A stretch of 64,000 bases of DNA, from the NCBI RefSeq assembly GCF_021654795.1, contig NZ_AP025344.1:5456501-5520500 (forward strand), written 5' to 3'. The DNA comes from Paenibacillus dendritiformis. GTDB taxonomy: Bacteria; Bacillota; Bacilli; Paenibacillales; Paenibacillaceae. Under the pieces are notes generated by a model, which had not been told where the DNA came from, did no database searches, and was given only the letters and a program-made list of their open reading frames with translations. Made by a program: the position numbers and the translations under genes. Below, one piece after another: positions 17,811 to 26,836 of the stretch. Position 1 is the first letter of the stretch. Every line of letters begins with the position of its first letter.

Positions 17811-17831
17811 AGGGCGGCCCGGGGCCGCCCT
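17811..17831 (+). terminator. GC-rich hairpin after the ATPase gene
   Basis: AGGGCGGCC pairs with GGCCGCCCT around CGG, 11 bases past the stop. There is no T-run directly after it. A second hairpin with a T-run follows at 17889. Confidence 0.6.
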
Positions 17832-17888
17832 GATTCGTTCCCTCTCCTCTAACGGAAAGAGCGAGAGCAAAATGCAAAAAACACAGAG

Positions 17889-17924
17889 ACCCTCATCTCA
17901 TATGAGGGTTGTCAGCGTTTTTTT
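17889..17924 (+). terminator. Second hairpin with T-run
   Basis: ACCCTCAT pairs with ATGAGGGT around CTCAT and is followed after about eight bases by TTTTTTT. With the hairpin at 17811 it likely gives tandem termination of the ATPase operon. The stretch from 17925 to 18022 shows nothing recognisable. Confidence 0.6.
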
Positions 17925-18025
17925 AGCGAATTCGCGTACTCATTCATGGACGTGGCCTCCTCGTGTTTCAAGGATCTTCGCCACACATATCCATCTGCCT
18001 GTTAAGTCTTGATTTTCTTTTGAAA

Positions 18026-18064
18026 CAAAAAAAGAGCGGACTATCTTTTCGATAACCTGCTCTT
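18026..18064 (-). terminator. Terminator downstream of the broken transporter copy
   Basis: On the minus strand AGAGCAGGTTATC pairs imperfectly with GATAGTCCGCTCT around GAAAA, followed by TTTTTTTG. It lies about 95 bases past the stop of the decayed transporter copy and may be its original terminator. Confidence 0.6.
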
Positions 18065-18157
18065 GTGCTTGATTATGGTTTCCGCGCCTTATCTTAATGA
18101 CATTGACCCTCATCTCTGTGTTTTTCCGTTCTCTGCGTTTTCCCGCTTCCCTAGGCG

Positions 18158-18456
18158 TTATGTTTTCACCTTTTCCAGATAGAAATACACCAACCCCATA
18201 AAGACGCTTCCCCCGATGATATTGCCTAAGGTAACGGGGATTATATTATGCACCGAGGGAGATGCCGGGCCGCTGCTCCATGATCAAACAGCTTCGGCCC
18301 GTCCCCCTTGAGACTCATGGGGATAAAAAACGCCATGCAGACCAGCCAATTGCACAGGATGGAACGAAGCAGATACTGGAACTTGCCGGAGTCCCACGCC
18401 GCCTTCTTTTTTAATGCCAGGGCCTCAACCTGATCTAATGCATGCCGCTGTTCCAT
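18158..18456 (-). pseudogene. Deleted copy of the formate/nitrite transporter gene
   Basis: Starts MEQRHALDQVEALALKKKAAWDSGKF, identical to the intact gene at 22721-23497 over this stretch, then jumps from YLLRSIL directly to CNWLVCMAFFIPMSLKGDGPKLF, losing about 115 codons. A second deletion removes the next 40 or so codons and shifts the frame, and a small third one follows. The last 100 bases again match the intact gene up to its stop. The first deletion lies between similar short sequences coding RSIL and RAIL, which suggests recombination at short repeats. The upstream flank is also duplicated. Confidence 0.85.
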
Positions 18457-18601
18457 AACCTGCTCCCTTAACCTCATTCTTTCCCTGTAGCATGCCTCTA
18501 ACTGATATATCCCATACGTGCATATCCATTCATGCAAGCCGGATCTAACCCGGGCTTCGCTCTGCGGGAATGCCGCCTGCCCAGCCGCATTTAATGTACT
18601 G

Positions 18602-21600
18602 TTATCGTCCCATGCCGCAGTCGGAGGGAACTCGGATGCTGCACGGCAGCTCCGAAAGCGGTACTTCTTCTCTAGGCTGACACATCGTCGCCTCGATCAT
18701 GATCGGGATGACGAATTTGACAATAAGCTCAAGGCACCAATCGATCTGCACCTCGATAGATGAGCTGTCCGTTACTCTTGCGGCACAATGGATGTCGAAC
18801 ATCCGGGAAGCGATGTTGGATTCGTCCAGCGGATTCGGCAGACAGAGCGCCACCTTTTTGTTGTTCCGCGCGGTGAGCGGGAACGCGCATTGCTCCCCTG
18901 TTCCCGGTTCCGTTAATGTAAGGAGCACCTGGACAGTACAAGCGGTCAGAACGATGCCGGCCTGCGGACCGATATCCGGCAGCGGCAATCGCTTGACGAT
19001 CGCGAGGCTGCATGCTTCCGTCGACGGAACAACGGAACAATTCACGAGAACATCGCGGCCGCTCGCCTTGACTGCCTCTATGAATGCCCTGCAGTCCTCC
19101 GGAATGGTCTCTTCCACGATAACCCCGGTACGGGTCACCACCCAATCGAACAGCTTGCTGGCCGCAATGCACTCCAACAGTCGAACCACGCGGGTCGTAA
19201 GCGCCGTTGTCACGGGAGCCGCATTATCCGCCTGTGCCGTGGCCGTGTTCGTGATGGTCCCTTCCATCAATGGAATCACCGTAATTATGATCGTCCGCTC
19301 CTGCTGCGCTTCCAGCGTTCCCAAGAAACAAGTGACGGTCTGCCCTAATGCGGAACACGTCCCGCCTTCGGACTCCACGCTGATGAACTGCACCATGGGA
19401 GGAAGAACATCCTGCACGATGACATTGTCCAGATCGATCTCGCCAAGATTAGCGACACTGATTGTATACTCCAGTCTATCGCCTACAATCGCCGGATCTC
19501 TGGATGCTTGCTTCGAGATGGCCAACGGCTGAATGACCGTGACATCCGCGGTCGTCACTTCGGGATTGATAATGTTATCGGCCGTAACAATCGCCGAATT
19601 CGTTAACGTGCCGACGGCAAGCACTCTGGCCTCCATCGTCACATTCGCGCAGCCGCCGGGAGGAAGCGAACCGAATCCCACGGTTACGGTTCCGTCTCCC
19701 TGCACGAACGAACCTTCCGAGACCTGGACGGACAGCAGCTCTACTCCTTCCGGCAAGGTGTCGGTGGCGACCACATTTACCGCCGTTGTCTCCCCCCTAT
19801 TGCATACCGTAATATGGAATACGACTTCGTCGCCGAGATGGACAAGATCGGGCTCGGCAAGCTTCTCTATCGTAAGGGAAGCGGGAGCAAGCGGATTGAC
19901 GGTCGTGTCGATCGAGGTCATGACGGCGGCGGTTTCATTGGAGGTGGCGGTAGCTGTGTTCGTGATTACACCGGCGGCGGTCGGGATAACCGATATGGTG
20001 ATGATCTCGGATTGGCCGGGGGCAAGGTTGCCGATCGTCGCGGTCACCGTGCCGAGCACCTCCACGACCGTCCCCTGCGTCGTCTCGGCGGATACAAAGG
20101 TGACGCCCGCCGGCAGAACATCCTCTACCACCACTCCGGTCAGCACTTCCGCCGTTTCGTTCGACACGACCAGCGTGTAAATAAGCTCCTCATTCACCGT
20201 AGCCGGGTCCGGCCCTGCAGCTTTCGATATCACTAATTCCAGTATCGGCTCTTCGATGACGACCGTTTCCGTCGTGGCAGATTCAGGAGCCGTCTGGTCC
20301 GAAAACGTTGTGGCGGTGTTCAGGAGGAGTCCGGTCACCACAGGCCTTACGACGATGATGATCTGCACCGTATCTCCCGGAGCCAATGAACCGATGTCAT
20401 TCGTGATCACGGTTCCGTCGAATACGATCGTTCCTTGATCCGATTCGGCGGATACGAATACGGTTCCCGGAGGAAGGGCATCGGTCATAACGACATTCGT
20501 GGCCGTGCTCCCCCCAATATTCGACACAAACACAATATATACGAGCTCCGAATTGACGGCGACGGTAGAAGGAAAAGCCAATTTCTCGATTTCCAGAACA
20601 GGAGGCGGCAGAGGCACAATCGTAGTGACTGCGGTTGAAGAGATGAGCCCCGTTTGGCTTGCTTGCGCCGAGGCCGTATTCGATATGAGTCCAACCGACG
20701 CAGCCAGCACGGTAATATTTACAGTGACGCTCTGTCCGACCGGAATCGTCCCGATATCGACGGTTACCGTACCGGCCGCGAACGATGCCGTCCCTTGAGT
20801 TGTTTGCACCGATTGGAAGATGACCCCGGCCGGCAGCGGATCGGTGAGCACCGTATTCTCAAGCGGGGAATCGCCGTCGTTGCTGACCACGATGGTATAT
20901 ACGATTTCCTCCCCTACGGTTACCGTGTCGGGGAATGCGGATTTTTCGAGCAATAAGGAAGGGGGAATGTTATCGATCTGAATGGCCAATAAGTTGATCG
21001 TGTATCCGTCCCCGTTCGTTCCGAATTGGAGCGCGGCCGATGTTTGGCCATTGACGAGTCTGGAAAGTATGCTGACGTTGGCGATATCCCATCCTTGCCG
21101 ATTGCCGTCGCTTATGTTCGAGCCTGGCTGACCGGGTATCGGGTTGCGATCCCCGAATGTGGCAGTCATATTGATATTGCCGTTATCATCATAGATGAGA
21201 GATTGGAAAAAGTTGTTTGTAAAGCCATCCGGCTGCGGAATCGTCACCAGATTGTTCGGATCGGGGCCGAATCTTACAAAGTCGCCGGTAATCGATGCAT
21301 CCCCTTCTTGCGCGCTAACGAGAAGCCGTCCGTTAATGGGACCGACTGACGGGGTTTGGAAGTTCCCGATCATTTCCGTGACCGGAGGAGATACGGCCTG
21401 GATGGGGACGTTCCCCAAATAGAGATTCATGCTGCGGAAAGGCAAAGCGGGATTCACATAGACAACGCCAAGCGTCCAACCGGCGAAGCTCGTCGTATTC
21501 GGGTCGGGGACGAGCGTGCCCACAATTCGGCCTGCACCGTAAGTGCCTGCACCGCCTCCGGCGACCAGGGCCGTAACGTTCGCGGATCGGATATAACCGA

Positions 21601-22030
21601 GATCCCCTTGAACATTCACGGCATAATTAAAAAAGGTCTCTGGGTTCACATTGAACATGCCCGCCGGCGTGTTGAAGCGTACGGGATCATCTAATCTTGC
21701 CGATAAATCTTCGCCGCCTGGCGCGTTAATAAGATACGTCCCGCCCCATACCAATTCGGCATACACCACCGTGCTGCCTGGAGGGAGAACTAACTCATTT
21801 GTGGAAAAGTTCATAGCGTACATATTCGTCGTTCCCCCGCCGGTAGCCGGACTGGAAGGAACCGAACCGCATACCGAGTCGGGGTTGTTGATGATAAAGG
21901 AGCCGATCGCGTCAGCCGTACCCGGTGTGCACGCTGGAGAAAATCGGGAGGCGCGGCTAATTCCGAGCGAGTTGCCCGTGAATGTAATCGCACCTCTCGT
22001 AATCGTACTGAAGCGTAAAATGAACGGCAT
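18602..22030 (-). CDS. DUF11-repeat surface protein, 1142 aa
   Basis: The N-terminal domain (about 1-345) starts MPFILRFSTITRGAITFTGN and has no signal peptide. Five DUF11-type repeats of about 120 residues follow, starting near 357, 477, 598, 717 and 837. Each opens L-x-I-x-K and has YTIVVSN-like and DPLPAGVIFQSV-like strands. The last 190 residues (from LLECIAASKLFDWVV) form a different domain with about ten cysteines that I do not recognise. Similar proteins without signal peptide occur in Bacillales and may reach the spore surface from the mother cell; this is an inference. The ATG at 22030 follows AAGGA; a start four codons upstream is less well placed. The final codons (CGMGR) lie in a duplicated segment, so the natural C-terminus may have been replaced. 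Confidence 0.8.
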   Translation of the reverse strand: MPFILRFSTITRGAITFTGNSLGISRASRFSPACTPGTADAIGSFIINNPDSVCGSVPSSPATGGGTTNMYAMNFSTNELVLPPGSTVVYAELVWGGTYLINAPGGEDLSARLDDPVRFNTPAGMFNVNPETFFNYAVNVQGDLGYIRSANVTALVAGGGAGTYGAGRIVGTLVPDPNTTSFAGWTLGVVYVNPALPFRSMNLYLGNVPIQAVSPPVTEMIGNFQTPSVGPINGRLLVSAQEGDASITGDFVRFGPDPNNLVTIPQPDGFTNNFFQSLIYDDNGNINMTATFGDRNPIPGQPGSNISDGNRQGWDIANVSILSRLVNGQTSAALQFGTNGDGYTINLLAIQIDNIPPSLLLEKSAFPDTVTVGEEIVYTIVVSNDGDSPLENTVLTDPLPAGVIFQSVQTTQGTASFAAGTVTVDIGTIPVGQSVTVNITVLAASVGLISNTASAQASQTGLISSTAVTTIVPLPPPVLEIEKLAFPSTVAVNSELVYIVFVSNIGGSTATNVVMTDALPPGTVFVSAESDQGTIVFDGTVITNDIGSLAPGDTVQIIIVVRPVVTGLLLNTATTFSDQTAPESATTETVVIEEPILELVISKAAGPDPATVNEELIYTLVVSNETAEVLTGVVVEDVLPAGVTFVSAETTQGTVVEVLGTVTATIGNLAPGQSEIITISVIPTAAGVITNTATATSNETAAVMTSIDTTVNPLAPASLTIEKLAEPDLVHLGDEVVFHITVCNRGETTAVNVVATDTLPEGVELLSVQVSEGSFVQGDGTVTVGFGSLPPGGCANVTMEARVLAVGTLTNSAIVTADNIINPEVTTADVTVIQPLAISKQASRDPAIVGDRLEYTISVANLGEIDLDNVIVQDVLPPMVQFISVESEGGTCSALGQTVTCFLGTLEAQQERTIIITVIPLMEGTITNTATAQADNAAPVTTALTTRVVRLLECIAASKLFDWVVTRTGVIVEETIPEDCRAFIEAVKASGRDVLVNCSVVPSTEACSLAIVKRLPLPDIGPQAGIVLTACTVQVLLTLTEPGTGEQCAFPLTARNNKKVALCLPNPLDESNIASRMFDIHCAARVTDSSSIEVQIDWCLELIVKFVIPIMIEATMCQPREEVPLSELPCSIRVPSDCGMGR

Positions 22031-22153
22031 TGGCCTACACATCCTTACAGGACTTAAATGATGTGCATTATCTTATTCTGGACATTTGCCGATGGTTCAT
22101 TGTCACCTGCTGATCATCGGCTGGGCATGATGTCTCCTGTTGTCCCGGATATG

Positions 22154-22232
22154 TTCAGGCTACTCTACCGTTATGCGCAGGGATGCTTTTTTGCCGCCAT
22201 AGGTAAAGGTAATGACGGCCTTGCCTTTGCTC
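22154..22232 (-). pseudogene. 3' fragment of an Ig-like repeat protein gene
   Basis: These roughly 80 bases match the 3' end of the gene at 32149-33525 (at 32144-32221) with few differences, in the same orientation, covering its last 25 or so codons. Nothing else of that gene is present here. Confidence 0.75.
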
Positions 22233-22258
22233 GCTTTATAAGTCATATTGGAACCAGC

Positions 22259-22688
22259 TCATCGTACGGGTGAGACATAGGTCTCGATCAGGTTCGCCAC
22301 AGTAAACAAGACGGCCATTAAGCCAAGCAGCGCCGCGATTGTACGCCATTCCTTCTTCCAATCAACCGGTTGCTTGGTGCGTACGTATCGAAGAACCCAG
22401 CTAAAGGGCTTCAAGCCTATGGTACAGGCCAATAGGATGGCCGGAAGCTCAAAGATGCCATGGGGAGCCAACGCCGCGATAATTGCTGCCGCAGAATAAT
22501 GGGAGGCAGACAGCATAACGAGATAACCGAGCATAAACCCGTTGAAGAGAGTCAGCAGCACGGCAGGAACGGATAATAGAATCCCGCTGGCTGCAATGAG
22601 AAGACCTGCACCGATATTGTTCGCCGCAATCTGGTACCATTCGTAATCGAATCCGGTGATCAGATTGGCATTATCGACATGAATCTGC
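22259..22688 (-). pseudogene. Truncated SpoIIM-like gene copy
   Basis: Matches the intact gene at 29378-29929 with only scattered changes, from HVDNANLITGFDYEW to ETYVSPV. It lacks the first 38 or so codons and the last four. At its truncated 5' end the sequence jumps to GATGCGGTTGAAAG, which also occurs at 30041-30054 upstream of the intact copy. A deletion therefore joined the middle of the gene to its former upstream region. The remaining frame is open but has no start signal. Confidence 0.85.
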
Positions 22689-22720
22689 GATGCGGTTGAA
22701 AGTTTACCGGTTCAAAGACT

Positions 22721-23497
22721 TTATGTTTTCACCTTTTCCAGATAGAAATAGACTGCCCCCATAAAGAAGCTTCCCCCGATAATATTGCCGAAAGTGACGG
22801 GAATCAGATTATGCAGGGCTCCGTATACGGAGATGCCGGGCCGGTGTTCCATGATCAAGGCGATCGCAAATGAGGTCATATTGGCAATGCTGTGCTCGAA
22901 TCCGGAAATAAAAAAGCAATACACAAACAGAATCATCGCAAACAGCTTCGGCCCATCCCCCTTGAGGCTCATCGGGATGAAGAACGCCATGCAGACCAGC
23001 CAATTGCACAGAATGGCCCGAAAAAATAGCTGAAGAGCGGGAGCATCCATCTTATGCGCAACGACATCATAGAAAAAAACGTTGCTGTGCGGTTCGCGGA
23101 ATAACCCGGTGCCCCATAGGAGCGCGGCGAAGAGGAGCGCGCCAATCAAGTTTCCCCCATAACTGGCGCCCCACATCTTCAGTACGTCTCCCCAGGTCGT
23201 CGATCCGCGCAGCGCAGAAAAGGTAAAGTAAAACGTATTCCCCGTGAACAAATCGCCGCCCGCGTAACCGATCAAAATAATAGCGGCGCCAAATGTCACA
23301 GCAGCCGCTGTATAGGCAAACGGCGAGGCCCCTTCGTCGAACAGATTGCCTGTCTTGAACGCAACGACAATGCCGAACCCGATAAACATGCTTGCCAGGA
23401 TGGAACGGAGCAGATACGGGAACTTGCCGGAGTCCCACGCCGCCTTCTTTTTTAATGCCAAGGCCTCCACCTGATCTAATGCATGCCGCTGTTCCAT
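22721..23497 (-). CDS. Formate/nitrite transporter family protein
   Basis: A 258-residue channel of the FNT family with six membrane segments. The first half includes GYAGGDLFTGNTFYFTFSALRG and the second half NWLVCMAFFIPMSLKGDGPKLF and GFEHSIANMT, the paired Asn/His-containing regions that form the pore. A charged cytoplasmic N-terminus (MEQRHALDQVEALALKKKAAWDSGKF) precedes helix 1. FNT channels pass formate, nitrite, hydrosulfide or lactate; the substrate here is not determined. A deleted copy lies at 18158-18456. The upstream gene on the same strand is a DUF4097 lipoprotein 133 bases away. The start has only a weak purine-rich ribosome site. Confidence 0.88.
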   Translation of the reverse strand: MEQRHALDQVEALALKKKAAWDSGKFPYLLRSILASMFIGFGIVVAFKTGNLFDEGASPFAYTAAAVTFGAAIILIGYAGGDLFTGNTFYFTFSALRGSTTWGDVLKMWGASYGGNLIGALLFAALLWGTGLFREPHSNVFFYDVVAHKMDAPALQLFFRAILCNWLVCMAFFIPMSLKGDGPKLFAMILFVYCFFISGFEHSIANMTSFAIALIMEHRPGISVYGALHNLIPVTFGNIIGGSFFMGAVYFYLEKVKT

Positions 23498-23630
23498 AGC
23501 CTACTCCTTAATCCCTTTAGTTCCCTGTAGCATGCCTCTAAGTAATATCTCCCATACGCGCATATCCATTCATGCAAGCCGGATCTAACCCGAGCTTCGT
23601 TCTACGGGCATGCGGCCCCCAAAACCGTAT

Positions 23631-24494
23631 CTACTTTACGGTTATCGTCCCATATTCACTGATGAGCTCCAATTTATGTGCGGCTTCCCCAATGGTGCCT
23701 TCTTTTGCTGTTTCCGAGCTCCCGTTCTCTTTGAAGCCATCTAAATCAACGCTTATATCCGACGAACCGCTGTGCGCGGCAAGCCTTAATGACACGGGAG
23801 CCGCTCGATAAGAAACCGCGATATCTCCTGATTTGGTTTCTATACGTAATGACTTCCCTTCTTGCATCTCTTGGAGTGAGACTTCACCATCTGTTGAAGT
23901 AATGGTCATCTCAGGACTAGTCACACCGGTAATATAGCTGCCACCGCTAAGGGAGGTTATTGTTAATTGGTTGAGCAAGCTGTCTTTCAAGTTCAATTCC
24001 CCGTCTCTGGATGTAAATTCACCCTTATCTGCGGATAGTCCTTCCATCATTTCCGTGCCGGAATCATTGGAAATAACGAGGTTTGCGGCCGTTACATCCT
24101 TCATCTTGATGTCACCCGCGCCATTATGCAATGTAATCGAATCTACCCCACGATCGGGGATGGATATATAGATAGTGCCTTTCTTGCCAAAACTGAAGCC
24201 CCCCATTCCCCCTTGATCTTGCTGGGTAATTACAATTTTCTTCCCGTCATGGAGAAGGGTCACAGGGTCGCTATTCTTGTCTTGCCGCTTTCCTTCACAA
24301 GCGATGGTGATTTGTCGGGATTCCGTATTTTTGAACTCAATATCCCAAGAATCATTGTTCATTTCGATTGCCTCAATGCCGTTTGCCTCGAAGGAAATTT
24401 TATTTTTAAAGTCCTGCATCCCCACTCCCTGGCAGCCAACCGCTAACCCGCCAACGGCAACTAAGGCAAGCGAAGCAAAAATCATTTTTTTCAA
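23631..24494 (-). CDS. DUF4097-type lipoprotein
   Basis: 287 residues. Lipoprotein signal peptide MKKMIFASLALVAVGGLAVGC with the lipid-modified Cys at 21, followed by a repetitive beta-rich domain (SITLHNGAGDIKMKDV, MTITSTDGEVSLQEM, LRIETKSGDIAVSY) of the DUF4097/putative adhesin type, which forms a right-handed beta-helix. It starts 30 bases after the ABC permease gene and is probably the last gene of that operon. It would sit on the outer face of the membrane. In similar operons such proteins accompany envelope-stress or peptide-resistance ABC systems, but no function is proven. Confidence 0.82.
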   Translation of the reverse strand: MKKMIFASLALVAVGGLAVGCQGVGMQDFKNKISFEANGIEAIEMNNDSWDIEFKNTESRQITIACEGKRQDKNSDPVTLLHDGKKIVITQQDQGGMGGFSFGKKGTIYISIPDRGVDSITLHNGAGDIKMKDVTAANLVISNDSGTEMMEGLSADKGEFTSRDGELNLKDSLLNQLTITSLSGGSYITGVTSPEMTITSTDGEVSLQEMQEGKSLRIETKSGDIAVSYRAAPVSLRLAAHSGSSDISVDLDGFKENGSSETAKEGTIGEAAHKLELISEYGTITVK

Positions 24495-24524
24495 CGCGAA
24501 TCCCTCTATTCATTTGAAATGGAT

Positions 24525-25232
24525 TTATATTGCCACATCGTTTTTGTCCACTTTATAAAAAGAAAGATAGCCGATGAGAAGGCCGAGCAGACATAGCGCA
24601 ATCGGGATTCCTATGAATTGGAACAAACTGATCGGGCTCCCCCCGTCAGACACCGTGGCGTTAATCACGAAGCCGATGACGACAGCCGAGGTAATGGTGG
24701 AAGGGGCCGATTTTTTTCTCATGCCAAAAGATAAAGGAACCAGGCTGATTCCAGCCATCATAAATGCGTGCATCAACGTTGCCGGAACGGCCACCGCCAT
24801 GTCATCGATACGAACAGGCGCTTCAAATAAACCTATCATCGGATTTAAGAAAAAAGTGAGTATATTGATGATGACCGTAGTCAGGATGATGCTAAAAAAA
24901 CAGAACCCAAACACAATGGCTAACTTGGCTTGAATGATTTTTTTCCGTGGCCGCGGATACGTAAACAGCACTTGAATCATGCTGCTCTTGTATTCCTCAA
25001 TCACTAGACGTGACAAGATAACGCTTGAGAAAATGAGATATACGATTCGAATCAAAATATTCGTTAAAGACATGAAGGCGGCATAATCCGGAAACATGGG
25101 CTCGCCTTCACCGTGAGAGCCCCGTGCCATCAGCGCAACGGCAACGAAAATGGCCACAATACAAATGGCTAAGCCTTTCAAATAACTGGATACGTTACTT
25201 TTTTCCCATTCTAGTCTTATCAGTTTAAGCAT
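24525..25232 (-). CDS. ABC-2 type permease, BcrB/lantibiotic-immunity-like
   Basis: About 235 residues with six hydrophobic segments (LAICIVAIFVAVALM, ILIRIVYLIFSSVI, FGFCFFSIILTTVIINIL, TLMHAFMMAGISL, ITSAVVIGFVINATV, FIGIPIALCLLGLLIGYL) and no ATPase motifs. The start at 25232 follows GGAGG and overlaps the ATPase gene end by 8 bases. Together with the ATPase it forms a BcrAB- or SpaFEG-like exporter, which typically removes peptide antibiotics such as bacitracin or lantibiotics from the membrane. A divergent two-component system completes the module. Confidence 0.85.
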   Translation of the reverse strand: MLKLIRLEWEKSNVSSYLKGLAICIVAIFVAVALMARGSHGEGEPMFPDYAAFMSLTNILIRIVYLIFSSVILSRLVIEEYKSSMIQVLFTYPRPRKKIIQAKLAIVFGFCFFSIILTTVIINILTFFLNPMIGLFEAPVRIDDMAVAVPATLMHAFMMAGISLVPLSFGMRKKSAPSTITSAVVIGFVINATVSDGGSPISLFQFIGIPIALCLLGLLIGYLSFYKVDKNDVAI

Positions 25233-25956
25233 ATCGAGTGCCTCCATGAATCAGATGGATGAAATATTCTTCTAACGAGCCGGGATGTTGTCTGCGGATG
25301 GTCTCCATCTTTACTTCTTTTAATAATTTGCCATGATGAATGACGCCAATCGTATCGGCGAGAGATTCAATTTCGGACACGATATGACTCGAAATGAAAA
25401 TGGTAGTTCCGTATTTCTCTTTTAAAAGCAAGAGAAGCTCGCGAATCTCCTTCATTCCGATAGGATCCAGTCCATTAGTAGGCTCGTCAAGAAGGAGAAT
25501 CTCCGGTTTCGTCACAAGCGCCCGCGCAATCCCTAACCGCTGCTTCATTCCTAAAGAAAATTCATGTATTTTTTTATTCTCCACTCCGTGAAGACCTGCG
25601 ATCTCCAGCGCTTCCCTGATCGCGGTCTTATCGCGATACCCCGCGTATTCACAATGAAATTCCAAATTTGCCTTTGCCGTTAGCCGGTCATAAAACACGG
25701 GATATTCAATGATGCTGCCTATCCTTTGTAAGTATTGATAAGACGTTGGCAGAACCGGCTGATTGAATACTTTGATTTCACCGGAAGATGGCTTTACTAG
25801 ATTTAATATCATTTTCATGATGGTTGTTTTTCCCGCTCCATTCGGGCCTAAAAATCCATAAATTTCTCCCTTGTTGACGTTCATATTGACATTCGAAATC
25901 GTCTCCGTGCCCCTGAAGGTCTTGCTTACTTGATGGATTTGAATGACGGCTTCCAC
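25225..25956 (-). CDS. ABC transporter ATP-binding protein, BcrA-like
   Basis: 243 residues. Walker A GPNGAGKTT near residue 37, Q-loop region, signature FSLGMKQRLGIARAL, Walker B ILLLDEPTNGLDP and the switch His in SSHIVSEIE. The sequence resembles ATPases of bacitracin and lantibiotic self-protection or resistance exporters. It is the first gene of the minus-strand operon ATPase-permease-lipoprotein. The promoter region carries an 11-bp-spaced direct repeat that suits an OmpR-type regulator, and a response regulator gene is divergent from it. Confidence 0.9.
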   Translation of the reverse strand: MEAVIQIHQVSKTFRGTETISNVNMNVNKGEIYGFLGPNGAGKTTIMKMILNLVKPSSGEIKVFNQPVLPTSYQYLQRIGSIIEYPVFYDRLTAKANLEFHCEYAGYRDKTAIREALEIAGLHGVENKKIHEFSLGMKQRLGIARALVTKPEILLLDEPTNGLDPIGMKEIRELLLLLKEKYGTTIFISSHIVSEIESLADTIGVIHHGKLLKEVKMETIRRQHPGSLEEYFIHLIHGGTRYA

Positions 25957-26008
25957 TCCGAGTTCCTCCCGATTTCTTATTGATGTGCTACACTAAGTGT
26001 AAGGAATG

Positions 26009-26027
26009 AAAGTAAAATCAAAGTAAA
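26009..26027. promoter_or_regulatory. Direct repeat, probable response-regulator box
   Basis: AAAGTAAA occurs at 26009-26016 and 26020-26027, one helical turn (11 bp) apart, the usual layout of an OmpR/PhoB-type binding site. Read on the minus strand it lies just upstream of a TACACT -10-like sequence for the ABC operon, between the divergent ABC and two-component genes. Confidence 0.55.
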
Positions 26028-26116
26028 CGCTGCGGAAAATGCCCGTAACTTTTTTGGATAGGATGTAAGATAGAAAATGAATTGGCAGGATAAGATTGAA
26101 GCGAGGGAAGAGCACA

Positions 26117-26836
26117 ATGGAATCTGCACACATCTTGGCGGTCGATGATGAAATCGGAATTTTGAAGTTATTGGAGATCACGCTCAGGAAAGAGAACTTT
26201 ACTCATATCGACACCGTATCCACGGGCAAAGGCGCGTTGGAGCGCATCAAAGAAAAAGCATATGATATGATTTTGCTCGATATTATGCTTTCGGATATAA
26301 GCGGTTTTGAATTATGCACCGAGATGCGGAAGCATACAAATGCACCGATTATTTTTATTAGTGCGCGTTCTACCGATTTCGACAAACTAACGGGGCTGGG
26401 CATCGGCGGAGATGATTATATTACCAAGCCTTTCAATCCGTTGGAGGTTGTTGCTCGCATCAAAGCTATCCTTCGCCGTCAAAGGCTGGTTGAGCATTCA
26501 CATCAACAGAACACGGTATACGATTATGGGTATTTCGCTTTTCATCCGGACTCGGCAACGTTAACCGTGAAGCATCAACCTGTAGATTGCACGGCCAAGG
26601 AGCTGGAGCTGCTTCATTTTTTTTGCAGACATCCCAATCATATCTTCACGACGGCTCAGCTTTACGAGCGGGTGTGGGGAAATGAGGTGTTCGGGGAAGA
26701 AAAAACGGTCACGATCCATATCTCCAAGCTGCGAAAAAAACTCGGGGACGATACCCGCAAACCAAAAATCATTGTGAATTTGCGAGGAATCGGTTATAAA
26801 TTCATCCCCCCGAATGAGGCGCTCCTATGCGAATAA
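26117..26836 (+). CDS. OmpR-family response regulator
   Basis: 239 residues. Receiver domain with acidic pocket VDDE, phosphorylated Asp in ILLDIML (about residue 52), and the switch Thr/Ser and Lys (FISARS, ITKPFNPLE). The C-terminal winged helix includes CTAKELELLHFFCRHPNHIFT and VTIHISKLRKKLGDD. The ATG at 26117 is preferred over a TTG seven codons upstream because GGGAAGAG lies before it. Its stop overlaps the kinase start by 10 bases. It is divergent from the BcrAB-like operon and probably activates it. Confidence 0.9.
   Translation: MESAHILAVDDEIGILKLLEITLRKENFTHIDTVSTGKGALERIKEKAYDMILLDIMLSDISGFELCTEMRKHTNAPIIFISARSTDFDKLTGLGIGGDDYITKPFNPLEVVARIKAILRRQRLVEHSHQQNTVYDYGYFAFHPDSATLTVKHQPVDCTAKELELLHFFCRHPNHIFTTAQLYERVWGNEVFGEEKTVTIHISKLRKKLGDDTRKPKIIVNLRGIGYKFIPPNEALLCE

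Noticed and set aside
20435-20638. Small plus-strand frames inside the DUF11 gene
   Set aside because: Shadows of the repeat-coding strand without start signals.
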